Both the position numbers and the translations under genes were made by a program. A DNA stretch of 64,000 nucleotides from JBFAPK01 sp040676675 (GTDB lineage: Bacteria > Actinomycetota > Actinomycetes > Mycobacteriales > Micromonosporaceae), in NCBI RefSeq assembly GCF_040676675.1, contig NZ_JBFAPK010000006.1:62001-126000 (forward strand). Direction: 5' to 3'. The number at the start of each line of letters is the position of its first letter. The stretch's first letter is position 1. Positions 36,223 through 45,807 of the stretch are shown here, one piece after another. The notes below the pieces were generated by a model, which worked only from the letters and a program-made list of their open reading frames with translations, did no database searches and was not told the origin of the DNA.

Positions 36223-37752
36223 GTGCCCGGCAATCCGCGTCCCCGCACCGTGATCGCATCGCGGCTGGGCGACCTCGCCAGGCGGCTGGAGATCGAGCCG
36301 CCGCAGGACGCCGCCGATCTGGCGGTGACCGGGGTCACCCATGCCAGCGGTGAGGTGCGTCCCGGTGACCTTTATGCGGCCCTGCCCGGTTCGCGCCGGC
36401 ACGGGGCCGAGTTCGCGCCGGCCGTGGCGGCGGCCGGGGCGGTGGCCGTACTGACCGACCCGGCGGGCGCCGCGGCGGCGGCCGAGGCCGGCCTGCCCGC
36501 GCTGGTCGTACCGGATCCCCGGGCGGTGCTCGGCACGGTCGCCTCGGCGGTCTACGGCGACCCGACCGCGGGGCTCACGGTGATCGGGATCACCGGCACC
36601 GCCGGCAAGACCTCGACGGCCTACCTGATCGAGTCGGGGCTGCGGGCCGCCGGCCACGTCACCGGGCTGATCGGCACCGTGGAGACCCGCCTCGGCGACC
36701 TCGCGCTGGACAGCGTCCGGACCACGCCCGAGGCGACCGACCTGCACGCCATGCTCGCCGCCGCCCGCGAGCGGGGCGTCACCGCGGTGGTGATGGAGGT
36801 CTCCAGCCACGCCCTGGCGATGGGACGGGTGGGCGGCGTCCGCTTCACCGTCGGCGGGTACACCAACTTCGGCTCCGACCACCTGGACTTCCACGCGGAC
36901 GCGGCCGACTACTTCGCCGCGAAGGCCAAGCTCTTCGACGGGCGCTGCGAGGTCGAGGTGCTCAACCACGACGACCCGGCGCTGCGTCCGCTCTTCAAGC
37001 CCGCGACGGTGAGCTACTCCGCGGCCGGCGACCCCGCGGCCAGCTGGCGGGCGACCGGGATCGGCGGCTCCGGCTACGCCCAGCGCTTCACCGCCCTCGG
37101 CCCGGACGGCGTCGAGATCCCGACGGGGGTGGCGCTGCCCGGCCGGCACAACGTCGCCAACGCGCTGCTCGCCATCGCCGCGCTGACCGCCGCCGGGGTG
37201 GAGCCGACGACCGGGGCGGCCGGGGTGGCCGCCTGCTCCGGCGTACCGGGGCGGCTGGAGCTGGTCGACGCGCCCGGCCCGGTGCGCGGCGTCGTCGACT
37301 ACGCGCACAAGCCCGACGCGGTCGTCGCCGCGCTGGCCGCGCTCCGCGAGCTGACCGGCGACGCCGGGCGGCTGATCTGCGTGATCGGCGCGGGCGGGGA
37401 CCGGGACCGGGCCAAGCGCCCGGTGATGGGGGAGGCCGCCGCGCGCGGCGCCGACCTGGTGCTGGTCACCGACGACAACCCCCGTACCGAGGACGCGGCG
37501 GCGATCCGCGCGGAGGTGCTCGCGGGGGTCCGCCGGGCCGGCACGTCCGCCCGGGTGCTGGAGGTGGCCGGCCGGCGCGCCGCCATCGACGAGGCGGTAC
37601 GGCTCGCCGCGGCGGGCGACGTGATCGCCCTGCTCGGCAAGGGGCACGAGCGCGGGCAGGAGATCGCCGGAACGGTGCAGCCCTTCGATGACCGGGTGGA
37701 GCTGGCGGCCGCGCTCGCCGCCCGGTTCGACAACCTGGTGGGGCAACGATGA
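36223..37752 (+). CDS. murE: UDP-MurNAc-tripeptide synthetase (diaminopimelate-adding)
   Basis: 509 residues, Mur ligase. The P-loop is GITGTAGKTST near residue 121. The diaminopimelate-specificity motif Asp-Asn-Pro-Arg is present at 418-421 (TDDNPRTED), so it adds meso-DAP (or a hydroxy form) rather than lysine. It acts in the cytoplasm on UDP-MurNAc-L-Ala-D-Glu. GTG 36223 (VPGNPRPRTV) follows the leaderless promoter. It overlaps murF by four bases. Confidence 0.96.
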   Translation: MPGNPRPRTVIASRLGDLARRLEIEPPQDAADLAVTGVTHASGEVRPGDLYAALPGSRRHGAEFAPAVAAAGAVAVLTDPAGAAAAAEAGLPALVVPDPRAVLGTVASAVYGDPTAGLTVIGITGTAGKTSTAYLIESGLRAAGHVTGLIGTVETRLGDLALDSVRTTPEATDLHAMLAAARERGVTAVVMEVSSHALAMGRVGGVRFTVGGYTNFGSDHLDFHADAADYFAAKAKLFDGRCEVEVLNHDDPALRPLFKPATVSYSAAGDPAASWRATGIGGSGYAQRFTALGPDGVEIPTGVALPGRHNVANALLAIAALTAAGVEPTTGAAGVAACSGVPGRLELVDAPGPVRGVVDYAHKPDAVVAALAALRELTGDAGRLICVIGAGGDRDRAKRPVMGEAAARGADLVLVTDDNPRTEDAAAIRAEVLAGVRRAGTSARVLEVAGRRAAIDEAVRLAAAGDVIALLGKGHERGQEIAGTVQPFDDRVELAAALAARFDNLVGQR

Positions 37753-39179
37753 TCGAGCTGACCCTCGGCGAGCTCGCCGCCGTGGTCGACGGCCGGCTGG
37801 TCGTCGGCGACCCGGACACCCGGATCACCGGGACGGTGGAGTTCGACTCGCGCAAGGTGGCCCCGGGCGGCCTCTTCGTGGCCTTTCCGGGTGAGAAGGT
37901 CGACGGACACGACTACGCGTCCGGGGCGGTCGCCGCCGGCGCGGTCGCGGTGCTCGGCACCCGGGAGGTCGCGGGCGTGCCGATGGTCCTCGTCGAGGAC
38001 GCGCTGACCGCGCTGGGCGCGCTGGCCCGGGCGGTGCTCGACCGGCTGCCGGCGCTCACCGTGGTCGGGCTGACCGGCTCGTCCGGCAAGACCACCACCA
38101 AGGACCTGATCGCGCAGCTCGCCGCCCGGCTCGGGCCCACGGTGGCGCCGCCCGGGTCGTTCAACAACGAGCTGGGGCATCCGTACACGGCGTTGCAGGC
38201 CGGCCCGCGGACCCGGTACCTGGTGCTGGAGAAGGGCGCGCGCGGCATCGGGCACGTGCGGTACCTCTGCGAGATCGCCCCGCCGCGCATCGGCGTGGTG
38301 CTCAACGTCGGGGTCTCCCACATCGGCGAGTTCGGCTCGCAGGACGCGATCGCGATCGCCAAGGGCGAGCTGGTGGAGGCGCTGCCCGAGGACGGGGTGG
38401 CGGTGCTCAACGCCGACGACCCGCGGGTACGGGCGATGGCGACGCGTACCCGGGCCCGGGTGGTGCGCTACGGCGAGGCCGACTACGCCGACGTGCGGGC
38501 CGTCGACGTCACGCTCGACGAGCGGGGGCGTCCGTCGTACACGCTGGTGGTGCGCGGGTCGTCGGCCGGGGCGGACTTCACCGCGCCGGTGCGGCTCGGG
38601 CTGAGCGGCGCCCACCAGGTGGGCAACTCGCTCGCCGCGGCGGCCGTCGCGCTCGAACTCGGCATGTCCCCGGCCGACCTGCCCGCCGCCCTCGGCGAGC
38701 TGAGGCTGGTCTCCACGCGCCGGATGGACGTCTTCGACCGCGCCGACGGGGTGACGGTCATCGACGACTCGTACAACGCGAATCCCGCCTCCACCGCGGT
38801 CGCCCTGCGGGCGCTGGCCGAGGTGGGGCGCGGCCGCCGGACGCTCGCGGTGCTCGGCTACATGGCCGAGCTGGGCGAGTTCGAACGGGACGGGCACGAG
38901 GAAGTCGGCCGGCTCGCGGCCGAATTGGGCGTCGACCGGCTGTTTGTGGTCGGAGAACCGGCCGCGCCGATCCATGACGGCGCGTCGTCGGTCCAGACAT
39001 GGGGAGGAATGTCGGTGCTGGTGACCGATCAGGCGGCGGCGGTCGAGGCGCTGTCGGGCGAGTTGCGCCCGGGCGACGTCGTCCTGGTGAAGGGCTCGCG
39101 TTACCGCACCTGGGAGGTGGCCGACGCGCTGCGCGCCGAGGCCGCCGCCGGTGACGGTACGGGGGAGGCGACCGCGTGA
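37749..39179 (+). CDS. murF: UDP-MurNAc-tripeptide--D-Ala-D-Ala ligase
   Basis: 476 residues. Mur ligase P-loop GLTGSSGKTTTKDL near residues 105-118, the central-domain motif GSFNNELGHPYT, and the C-terminal domain with DDSYNANPAST. It adds D-Ala-D-Ala to complete the UDP-MurNAc-pentapeptide. ATG overlaps the murE stop and its own stop overlaps the mraY GTG, so the three are translationally coupled. Confidence 0.96.
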   Translation: MIELTLGELAAVVDGRLVVGDPDTRITGTVEFDSRKVAPGGLFVAFPGEKVDGHDYASGAVAAGAVAVLGTREVAGVPMVLVEDALTALGALARAVLDRLPALTVVGLTGSSGKTTTKDLIAQLAARLGPTVAPPGSFNNELGHPYTALQAGPRTRYLVLEKGARGIGHVRYLCEIAPPRIGVVLNVGVSHIGEFGSQDAIAIAKGELVEALPEDGVAVLNADDPRVRAMATRTRARVVRYGEADYADVRAVDVTLDERGRPSYTLVVRGSSAGADFTAPVRLGLSGAHQVGNSLAAAAVALELGMSPADLPAALGELRLVSTRRMDVFDRADGVTVIDDSYNANPASTAVALRALAEVGRGRRTLAVLGYMAELGEFERDGHEEVGRLAAELGVDRLFVVGEPAAPIHDGASSVQTWGGMSVLVTDQAAAVEALSGELRPGDVVLVKGSRYRTWEVADALRAEAAAGDGTGEATA

Positions 39180-40300
39180 GGGCCGTCATCGTCGCGGTTT
39201 TCGTCGCCTTCCTCATCTCGCTCTTCACCACCCCGATCGCGATCAAGGTCTTCACCCGGCTGAAGGCGGGTCAGCCGATCCGGGCCGAGGGCCCGGTGAT
39301 GCACCAGGGCAAGAAGGGCACGCCCACGATGGGCGGGGTGGTCTTCATCGTCGCCACGGTCATCGCGTACGTGGCCGGCCACCTCGCGCTGACCACCCTG
39401 CCCGGGGCGCAGATCGCGCAGGTCCAGCCGACCATCACGGCGTTGGTGCTGCTCGGCCTGATGGTCTTCTCGGGCGCGGTCGGCTTCATCGACGACTTCC
39501 TGAAGGTGCGCAAGCGCAACAGCGCCGGGCTGAACAAGCGCGGCAAGCTCTTCGGGCAGATCCTGGTCGGCGCGGGCTTCGGCGTGATCGCGCTCTACTT
39601 CCCGAGCAGCATGGTGGACCAGTCCGGTTCGCCGACCAACGTCGAGACGGTCGGCAGCACCACGCTGTCGTTCGTCCGCGACATCGACGCGCTGGACGTC
39701 GGCAAGATCGCCTCGGTGATCATCTTCATCTTCGTGGTGATGGCCTCGACGAACGGCGTGAACCTCACCGACGGGCTGGACGGTCTCGCCACCGGCGCCT
39801 CGGTGATGGTGCTCGGGGCGTACACCCTGATCGCGTTCTGGCAGTACCGGCACTGGTGCGCGGACCCGGCCTACACCCGGGACTACTGCTACACGGTCCG
39901 GGATCCCCTGGAGATCGCGCTGATCGCCGGCGCCGCGGCCGGGGCCTGTATCGGCTTCCTCTGGTGGAACACCTCGCCGGCCCGGATCTTCATGGGCGAC
40001 ACCGGCGCGCTCGGCCTGGGCGGCCTGATCGCCGGCATGGCGATGTCCACCCGTACGCTGCTGCTCCTGCCGATCATCGGTGGCCTCTTCGTGATCATCA
40101 CGATGTCCGTGGTGATCCAGATCATCTCGTTCCGCACCACCGGCAAGCGCGTCTTCCGGATGTCGCCGCTGCAGCACCACTTCGAGCTGGCCGGCTGGAG
40201 CGAGGTCAACATCGTGGTCCGGTTCTGGATCATCGCCGGGATCGGGGTCGCCATCGCGCTCGGCCTCTTCTACGGCGACTTCCTCGCCGCCATCACCTGA
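39176..40300 (+). CDS. mraY: Phospho-N-acetylmuramoyl-pentapeptide transferase
   Basis: 374 residues, about ten membrane spans. Signature segments are GKKGTPTMGG, FIDDFLKVRKRNSAGL (catalytic Asp pair), NLTDGLDGLATG and FMGDTGALGLGG. It transfers phospho-MurNAc-pentapeptide to undecaprenyl phosphate, making lipid I at the inner membrane face. GTG start overlaps the murF stop. In most dcw clusters murD follows; here it does not. Confidence 0.97.
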   Translation: MRAVIVAVFVAFLISLFTTPIAIKVFTRLKAGQPIRAEGPVMHQGKKGTPTMGGVVFIVATVIAYVAGHLALTTLPGAQIAQVQPTITALVLLGLMVFSGAVGFIDDFLKVRKRNSAGLNKRGKLFGQILVGAGFGVIALYFPSSMVDQSGSPTNVETVGSTTLSFVRDIDALDVGKIASVIIFIFVVMASTNGVNLTDGLDGLATGASVMVLGAYTLIAFWQYRHWCADPAYTRDYCYTVRDPLEIALIAGAAAGACIGFLWWNTSPARIFMGDTGALGLGGLIAGMAMSTRTLLLLPIIGGLFVIITMSVVIQIISFRTTGKRVFRMSPLQHHFELAGWSEVNIVVRFWIIAGIGVAIALGLFYGDFLAAIT

Positions 40301-40332
40301 CCGGCGCCATCGCCTGACCGCCCTGGCCACCC

Positions 40333-40360
40333 GACCGGCCGGCCGACACGCCGGCCGGTC
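40333..40360 (+). terminator. Hairpin in the mraY-ftsW spacer, at the usual murD site
   Basis: GACCGGCCGGC (40333-40343) pairs perfectly with GCCGGCCGGTC (40350-40360) over a six-base loop. It lies in the 127-base gap where murD normally lies. No T-run follows, so it may only attenuate or process the transcript. Confidence 0.5.
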
Positions 40361-40427
40361 AGGTGCGCGGTCACGGCGTGTCCAGCGCCCATGATGGCCC
40401 CATGGTAAGGGGCGAGGGGGCGGCGGC

Positions 40428-41951
40428 ATGACGGGCGAACATCTGCGGCGCGAGGCGACCGCCGAGCGTACGGCGGCAGCGCCGTCCGGCGCGGTGGGCG
40501 CGCGTACCGCCGAGGCGGCGAACGGGGCCGGCCGGGGCTGGGACGCGGCCAGCGGACTGGCCGCCCTGCGCGGCCTGCTCGCCCGCCCGCTCGCCTCGTA
40601 CTACCTGCTCGTCTCCAGCGCCGGACTGCTGCTGGTGATCGGGTTGACCATGGTCTTCTCGGCGACCAGCGTCACCGCGTACGCCGAGGACGGCAACGCC
40701 TTCAGCTACGTCATCAAGCAGGCGCTCTTCGCCTTCGTCGGCCTCGTCGCGTTCTGGGCCTGTCAGCGGCTGCCCGCCAGCACCTTCCGGTCGCTGGGCC
40801 GGCCGGTGCTCGGCCTCGCCCTGGCGCTGCTGGTGCTGCTCGACGCGCTGCTGGCCTGGGCCAAGCTGCGCGACCTGGAGGTGCCCCGGATCGGGCCGAT
40901 CCACGCCGAGCTGCTCTGGCTCTACCTCGGCCCGATCCAGGTGCAGCCCTCCGAGCTGGCCAAGTTCGGCCTGGTGCTCTGGGGCGCCGACCTGATCGCC
41001 CGCAAGGGCGCGGCCCTGGGCTGGTGGCGCGAGCTGGCCACCCCGCTCTTCCCCGTGCTCGGCCTGCTCTTCGTCCTGGTCGGCTACAACGACCTGGGCA
41101 CCATGCTCTGCCTGCTCGGCATCGTGGTCGGGCTGCTCTGGGTGGCCGGGGTGCGGCTGCGCACCTTCGGCGTGCTCGGGGTGGCCGGGCTGGCCGGGGT
41201 GGGGCTGCTGATCGCGGCCGCCTCGGTCGGTGCCGGCTCGGGCAGCACCGAGGCGCCGAACTACCGGCTGGCCCGGCTCACCGTCTTCCTCAAGGACCCG
41301 GAGGACTGCAAGCAGGACCTCTGCTACCAGCTCGCCCAGGCCCGGTACGCGATCGACCACGGCGGCTGGTTCGGCGTCGGCCTCGGCAAGGCCAGCAGCA
41401 AGTGGGACTGGCTGCCCGCCGCGCACAACGACTTCATCTTCGCGGTCATCGCCGAGGAGCTGGGCGTGGTGGGCTGCGTGGTGGTGCTCGCCCTCTTCGC
41501 GGTGCTGGCCTACAGCGGTCTGCGCATCGCCCGCCGGGTGGAGGACCCGTTCCGTCGTCTCGCCGCCGCCGCCATCACCACCTGGCTGGTCTGCCAGGTG
41601 GTGATCAACGTGGGTGGCGTGGTCGGACTCCTGCCGATCACCGGCCTGCCGCTGCCGTTCATCTCCGACGGCGGTAGCGCGCTGGTGGTGACCATGGCGG
41701 CGGTCGGCATGCTCGCCTCGCTCGCCCGCGCGGAACCCGACGCGGCGCGAGCCCTGAACGCCCGTCCGCCCGCCCGATGGGTACGGCTACTCTGGGCCCC
41801 GTTGCCGCCGCTTCCCGCGGGGCGCCGCCGGGGTCCGGTCCCCGCGCCGGCCGCCCGCAGACCCGCACCGCGGTCCGGGAGGCGGCGCGACGGGGACGGC
41901 CCGGCCGGTCGGCGGCGGGGCGACCCGGGTGCGCGCCGGAACGGCGAGTGA
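40428..41951 (+). CDS. ftsW: Septal peptidoglycan polymerase FtsW (SEDS family)
   Basis: 507 residues, about ten membrane spans. SEDS features include GLTMVFSATS, QPSELAKFGLVLWGADL, NDLGTMLCL and the closing GLPLPFISDGGSALV. It polymerises lipid II at the septum with FtsI. A long polar N-terminus (~55 residues) and an Arg/Pro-rich C-terminal tail (~65 residues) are extra to the family core. GGCGAGGGGG precedes ATG 40428. Confidence 0.95.
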   Translation: MTGEHLRREATAERTAAAPSGAVGARTAEAANGAGRGWDAASGLAALRGLLARPLASYYLLVSSAGLLLVIGLTMVFSATSVTAYAEDGNAFSYVIKQALFAFVGLVAFWACQRLPASTFRSLGRPVLGLALALLVLLDALLAWAKLRDLEVPRIGPIHAELLWLYLGPIQVQPSELAKFGLVLWGADLIARKGAALGWWRELATPLFPVLGLLFVLVGYNDLGTMLCLLGIVVGLLWVAGVRLRTFGVLGVAGLAGVGLLIAAASVGAGSGSTEAPNYRLARLTVFLKDPEDCKQDLCYQLAQARYAIDHGGWFGVGLGKASSKWDWLPAAHNDFIFAVIAEELGVVGCVVVLALFAVLAYSGLRIARRVEDPFRRLAAAAITTWLVCQVVINVGGVVGLLPITGLPLPFISDGGSALVVTMAAVGMLASLARAEPDAARALNARPPARWVRLLWAPLPPLPAGRRRGPVPAPAARRPAPRSGRRRDGDGPAGRRRGDPGARRNGE

Positions 41952-41963
41952 GAGGAGACGCTG

Positions 41964-43070
41964 ATGGGTCCGCTGCGTTCGGTGGTGCTTGCGGGAGGCG
42001 GCACGGGTGGCCATATCTACCCGTTGCTGGCCTTCGCCGACTGCCTACGCCGGCATGACCCGGGTGTCCGGATCACCGCTCTGGGCACGCCGAAGGGGCT
42101 GGAGAACGAACTCATTCCCCCGCACGGCTACGACCTGCGGCAGATTCCCGCCTATCAGCTGCCCCGGTCGGTAAACATGGACCTGATGCGTACTCCGGAC
42201 CGGATGTGGAAGGCGGCCCGCGCCGCCGGCAAGGTGCTGGACGAGGTACACGCGGACGTCGTGGTCGGCTTCGGCGGGTACGTCTCGGTGCCCGGGTACC
42301 TCGCGGCGTGGCGCCGTGAGCTGCCGATCGTCATCCACGAGGTGAACGTGCCGCCGGGCGTGGCGAACAAGCTCGGCATGAAGTTCACCAAGCACGTGGC
42401 GGTCGGCTTCCCGCACCAGCCCGCCCAGGCCGAGGCGCTGCGCGACGCCCGGGTGGTCGGCGTGCCGCTGCGGCGCGCGATCGCCGGGCTGGACCGGGCC
42501 GCCCAGCGCGCCTCGGCCCGCGCCTACTTCGGGCTGCGCCCGGACCTGCCGACCCTCTTCGTGGCCGGCGGCTCGCAGGGCGCCCGGACGATCAACCTGG
42601 CCGTCTCCGGCGCCGCCAAGGAGCTGGCCCGGCACGGCATCCAGGTGCTGCACGTGATCGGCGCGCGCAACGAGCCGGTCCCCGTACCGACCGACCTGCC
42701 GGTGCCGTACGTGACGCTGCCGTACCTGTCCGAGATGGAGCTGGGCTACGCCGCCGCCGACCTGATGCTGGGCCGGGGCGGGGCGATGACCTGCGCCGAG
42801 GTCGCCGCGATCGGGCTGCCGACGATCTACGTGCCGTACCCGCACAGCAACCAGGAGCAGAAGCGCAACGCCCTGCCGGTGGTCCAGGCGGGCGGCGGGC
42901 TGCTCGTCGACGACGCCGAGATGACCCCGGGTTGGGTGGAGCAGAACGTGATCCCGTTGATCCGCGACCCGCAGCGGCTGGCGGCGATGGGCGCCGCCGC
43001 GGCCGCGTACGGCCGGCGCGACGGGGACGAGGCGCTGCTCGACTTCGTCTACGAGGCGGTGACCCGGTGA
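41964..43070 (+). CDS. murG: Lipid II synthase (UDP-GlcNAc transferase)
   Basis: 368 residues, GT28. The N-terminal motif is AGGGTGGHIYPLLA, then GFGGYVSVPGYLAA, and GGSQGART in the C-terminal domain, with GRGGAMTCAE and PYPHSNQEQKRNA near the UDP-GlcNAc site. It adds GlcNAc to lipid I on the inner membrane face. AGGAG lies before ATG 41964. Confidence 0.97.
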   Translation: MGPLRSVVLAGGGTGGHIYPLLAFADCLRRHDPGVRITALGTPKGLENELIPPHGYDLRQIPAYQLPRSVNMDLMRTPDRMWKAARAAGKVLDEVHADVVVGFGGYVSVPGYLAAWRRELPIVIHEVNVPPGVANKLGMKFTKHVAVGFPHQPAQAEALRDARVVGVPLRRAIAGLDRAAQRASARAYFGLRPDLPTLFVAGGSQGARTINLAVSGAAKELARHGIQVLHVIGARNEPVPVPTDLPVPYVTLPYLSEMELGYAAADLMLGRGGAMTCAEVAAIGLPTIYVPYPHSNQEQKRNALPVVQAGGGLLVDDAEMTPGWVEQNVIPLIRDPQRLAAMGAAAAAYGRRDGDEALLDFVYEAVTR

Positions 43071-43101
43071 GGGACCGTACCGCGAGCGGAAGGTTGACCC
43101 T

Positions 43102-44607
43102 ATGAACACGGCGCAGTCCAGCCCGGCCGGCGTCCTGGCCGCCGAAGACCTGGGCACCGTCCACCTGATCGGGATCGGCGGGGTCGGGATGAGCGGGCTG
43201 GCGCGGCTGCTGCTGACCCGGGGCATCCCGGTGACCGGCAGCGAGCTGCGCCAGTGGCCGGCGCTGGCGGGGCTGCGGGCCCTGGGCGGCACCATCCACA
43301 TGACCCACGAGCCGGCCAACCTGGACGGTGTCGACACCGTGGTCTACTCGACCGCGATCCCGGCCGACCACGTGGAGCTGGTCGAGGCGCGCCGGCGCGG
43401 GCTGCGGGTGCTGCACCGCTCCGAGGCGCTGGCGGCGACGATGACCGGGCGGCGCAGCATCGCGGTCGCCGGTACCCACGGCAAGACCACCACCACCTCG
43501 ATGGTGACCCTGGTGCTCCAGCAGGCCGGGCAGGACCCCTCCTTCGTCATCGGCGGGGAGATCTCCGAGGTGGGCTCGAACGGCCATCACGGCAGCGGCG
43601 AGTACTTCGTGGTCGAGGCGGACGAGAGCGACCGCTCGTTCCTGCGCTACCGGCCGTACGTCTCGATCATCACGAACATCGAGGCGGACCACCTGAACAC
43701 GTACGGGGACCTGGCCGGCCTGGAGGCCGCGTTCGCCGACTTCGCCCGGCTCACCGACCCGGAGGGGTTCGTGGTGACCTGCGCGGACGACCCGGGCACC
43801 CGGCGGCTGGCCGACGTGCTGCGCGCCGAGGGGCGGACGGTCTTCACCTACGGCGTGGCGGACGACGCCGACCTGCGGATGTCGGAGATCGCCTCGTCGG
43901 CGCAGGGGGTGCGCTACCTGGCCGGTCTGGACGGTGAGCCGCTGGGCGAGTTCCGGCTCTCCACCCCCGGCCGGCACCTCGGGCTCAACAGCGCCGCGGC
44001 GGTGCTGACCGCGGCCCGGCTCGGGCTCGGGGTGACCGCGGCGCGCGAGGCGCTCGCCGCCTTCCCGGGCGTACGCCGGCGCTTCGAGCGCAAGGGCGTC
44101 GCGGCCGGGGTGCAGGTCTACGACGAGTACGCCTACCACCCGACCTCCATGACGCTGGCGCTGGAGACGCTGCGCGAGGTGGCCGCGGGCGGGCGGCTGA
44201 TCGTGGTGTTCCAGCCGTACCGGGTCTACCGCACCCGGGACCTGCAGGCCGAGCTGGCCACCGCGCTGGCCATCGCCGACGAGGTGGTGATGCTGGAGGT
44301 CTTCGGCCCTGGCGAGGTACGCCAGCCGGGCGAGGGCGGCGCCGCGCTGACCGCGGCGATCGACCTGCCGGCGGAGCGGAAGATCTTCCTGGACTCCTGG
44401 GACGACGTGCCGGCCGAGGTGGCCCGCCGGGTCCGCGAGGGCGACGTGGTGGTGACCATGGGCGCGCCGCCGATCTCGTTGCTCGGCGACGAGCTGCTGG
44501 ACGCCCTGGTCGGCCGCGCCGGTGGCACCGCGACGGCCGAGACGCCGGCCCCCGTCACCGGCGTCGCCCCGGCCGGCCCGGACGCCACGGCACTCGGCGC
44601 CGGATGA
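43102..44607 (+). CDS. murC: UDP-MurNAc--L-alanine ligase
   Basis: 501 residues. Rossmann start HLIGIGGVGMSGLARLLL, ATP P-loop GTHGKTTTTSM near residue 120, EADESDRSFL, and C-terminal DEYAYHPTSM. It starts peptide-stem assembly. The tail beyond residue ~470 is a short Ala/Gly/Pro stretch. The stop overlaps the ftsQ ATG. Confidence 0.96.
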   Translation: MNTAQSSPAGVLAAEDLGTVHLIGIGGVGMSGLARLLLTRGIPVTGSELRQWPALAGLRALGGTIHMTHEPANLDGVDTVVYSTAIPADHVELVEARRRGLRVLHRSEALAATMTGRRSIAVAGTHGKTTTTSMVTLVLQQAGQDPSFVIGGEISEVGSNGHHGSGEYFVVEADESDRSFLRYRPYVSIITNIEADHLNTYGDLAGLEAAFADFARLTDPEGFVVTCADDPGTRRLADVLRAEGRTVFTYGVADDADLRMSEIASSAQGVRYLAGLDGEPLGEFRLSTPGRHLGLNSAAAVLTAARLGLGVTAAREALAAFPGVRRRFERKGVAAGVQVYDEYAYHPTSMTLALETLREVAAGGRLIVVFQPYRVYRTRDLQAELATALAIADEVVMLEVFGPGEVRQPGEGGAALTAAIDLPAERKIFLDSWDDVPAEVARRVREGDVVVTMGAPPISLLGDELLDALVGRAGGTATAETPAPVTGVAPAGPDATALGAG

Positions 44608-45443
44608 CGCCCGGCTCGGCGCGGGGCGGCCGGGCGCCGGGCTCGACGGACGGACCCACCGGACCCGGCGGTCGGGGCGGTCGCCCGGCGGTGCGCCGGT
44701 GGCGGCTGGTACGCGCCAACAGCGACGCGGTACCGGCGTCGGCGCGCCGGTTCATGCGCCGGGCCCGGCAGCGGCGGCTGCGGGCGGCCCTGCCCTGGGC
44801 GCTGATCGGCGGGGTGCTGGCGCTCGCCGGGCTGGCCGCCTGGGTCCTCACCGGTACCGGGATCTTCGGCGTACGCGAGGTGCGGGTGGTCGGCGCCGCG
44901 CTGGTCACCCCGGCCGAGGTGCGGGCCGCGGCGGCGGTGCCGGACGGCGAGCCACTGGCCACGGTGGACCTGGCGGCGGTGGGCGGGCGGGTGGCGGCGC
45001 TGGCGCCGGTGGCCCGCGCGGAGGTCTCCCGGGAGTGGCCGAGGACGCTGCGGATCGAGGTGGTCGAGCGTACGCCGGCCGCTGCGGTGCCGCAGGGCGA
45101 GCACTTCGCCGTGGTGGACGCCGAGGGCGTGGTCTTCTCCACCGCGCCCCGGCGACCGGACGGGCTGCCGCTGGTACGGGTCGCGAACCCGGGCCGGAAC
45201 GACCCGGCGACCCGGGCGGCCCTGCAGGTGCTCGGCGTGCTCACCCCCCAGCTGCGCGAGCAGCTCGCCGAGGTGGTGGTGGACGGGCCGGCCCGGATCC
45301 GGGTGCAGCTGCGCGGCGGCCGCACGGTGATCTGGGGCGACGCGACCGCGGGGGAGACCAAGGCCCGGGCGGCGACGTCGTTGCTCTCCCGCCGGGGCAA
45401 CACCATCGACGTGAGCGCGCCGGAGGTGGTGAGCGTCCGCTGA
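44604..45443 (+). CDS. ftsQ: Cell division protein FtsQ
   Basis: 279 residues, bitopic. A basic cytoplasmic N-terminus (~60 residues), one span (ALPWALIGGVLALAGLAAWVL), a POTRA domain (VREVRVVGAALVTPAEVRAAA) and a beta domain. It scaffolds FtsL and the synthase at the septum. ATGA overlap with murC. Confidence 0.93.
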   Translation: MTPGSARGGRAPGSTDGPTGPGGRGGRPAVRRWRLVRANSDAVPASARRFMRRARQRRLRAALPWALIGGVLALAGLAAWVLTGTGIFGVREVRVVGAALVTPAEVRAAAAVPDGEPLATVDLAAVGGRVAALAPVARAEVSREWPRTLRIEVVERTPAAAVPQGEHFAVVDAEGVVFSTAPRRPDGLPLVRVANPGRNDPATRAALQVLGVLTPQLREQLAEVVVDGPARIRVQLRGGRTVIWGDATAGETKARAATSLLSRRGNTIDVSAPEVVSVR

Positions 45444-45807
45444 GGACGCCCACCCCGGCCCTCGCGCCGGCCCGGCGCCGGTCGTTCCCGCCTCACCCCG
45501 GCCCGGCGTCGGCCGTTCCCGCCTCACCCCGGCCCGGCGCCGGTCATGTCGGGAAAATGATCGGTACGCGGGCGGTTCTCGCGTGGAAAATGCTCGGTGT
45601 GGCGACACGCCGTGCGGTTGCTTGGCTCTTGACGTGGGGGCGCTTACGTTGCCCGGAGAGGATCAGTGGTTGACATAACCGTAAGCCTCTAGTAGAGGGT
45701 GAGGGTTAAACCCTTCGCCCTCGTCGGTACCGAGGGGATGTCGACCGCCGAACTGGCCGGGTCGTACGACGGTCGGCGCCCGCCAATCTCGAAGGGAAAG
45801 GACCCCG
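45444..45807. other. ftsZ upstream region
   Basis: 364 bases without a gene. The left part has repeated GGCCCGGCGCCGG-like units. The right part becomes AT-richer and carries the ftsZ promoter and a dyad. A second TTGACG at 45629-45634 has no good -10 at normal spacing. Confidence 0.6.
45670..45714 (+). promoter_or_regulatory. ftsZ promoter with a dyad at the start site
   Basis: TTGACA at 45670-45675 and TAGAGG at 45693-45698 are 17 bases apart. AGGGTT-A-AACCCT at 45702-45714 covers the predicted transcription start, so a repressor bound there could block ftsZ. The leader to ATG 45808 is about 100 bases. Confidence 0.6.
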
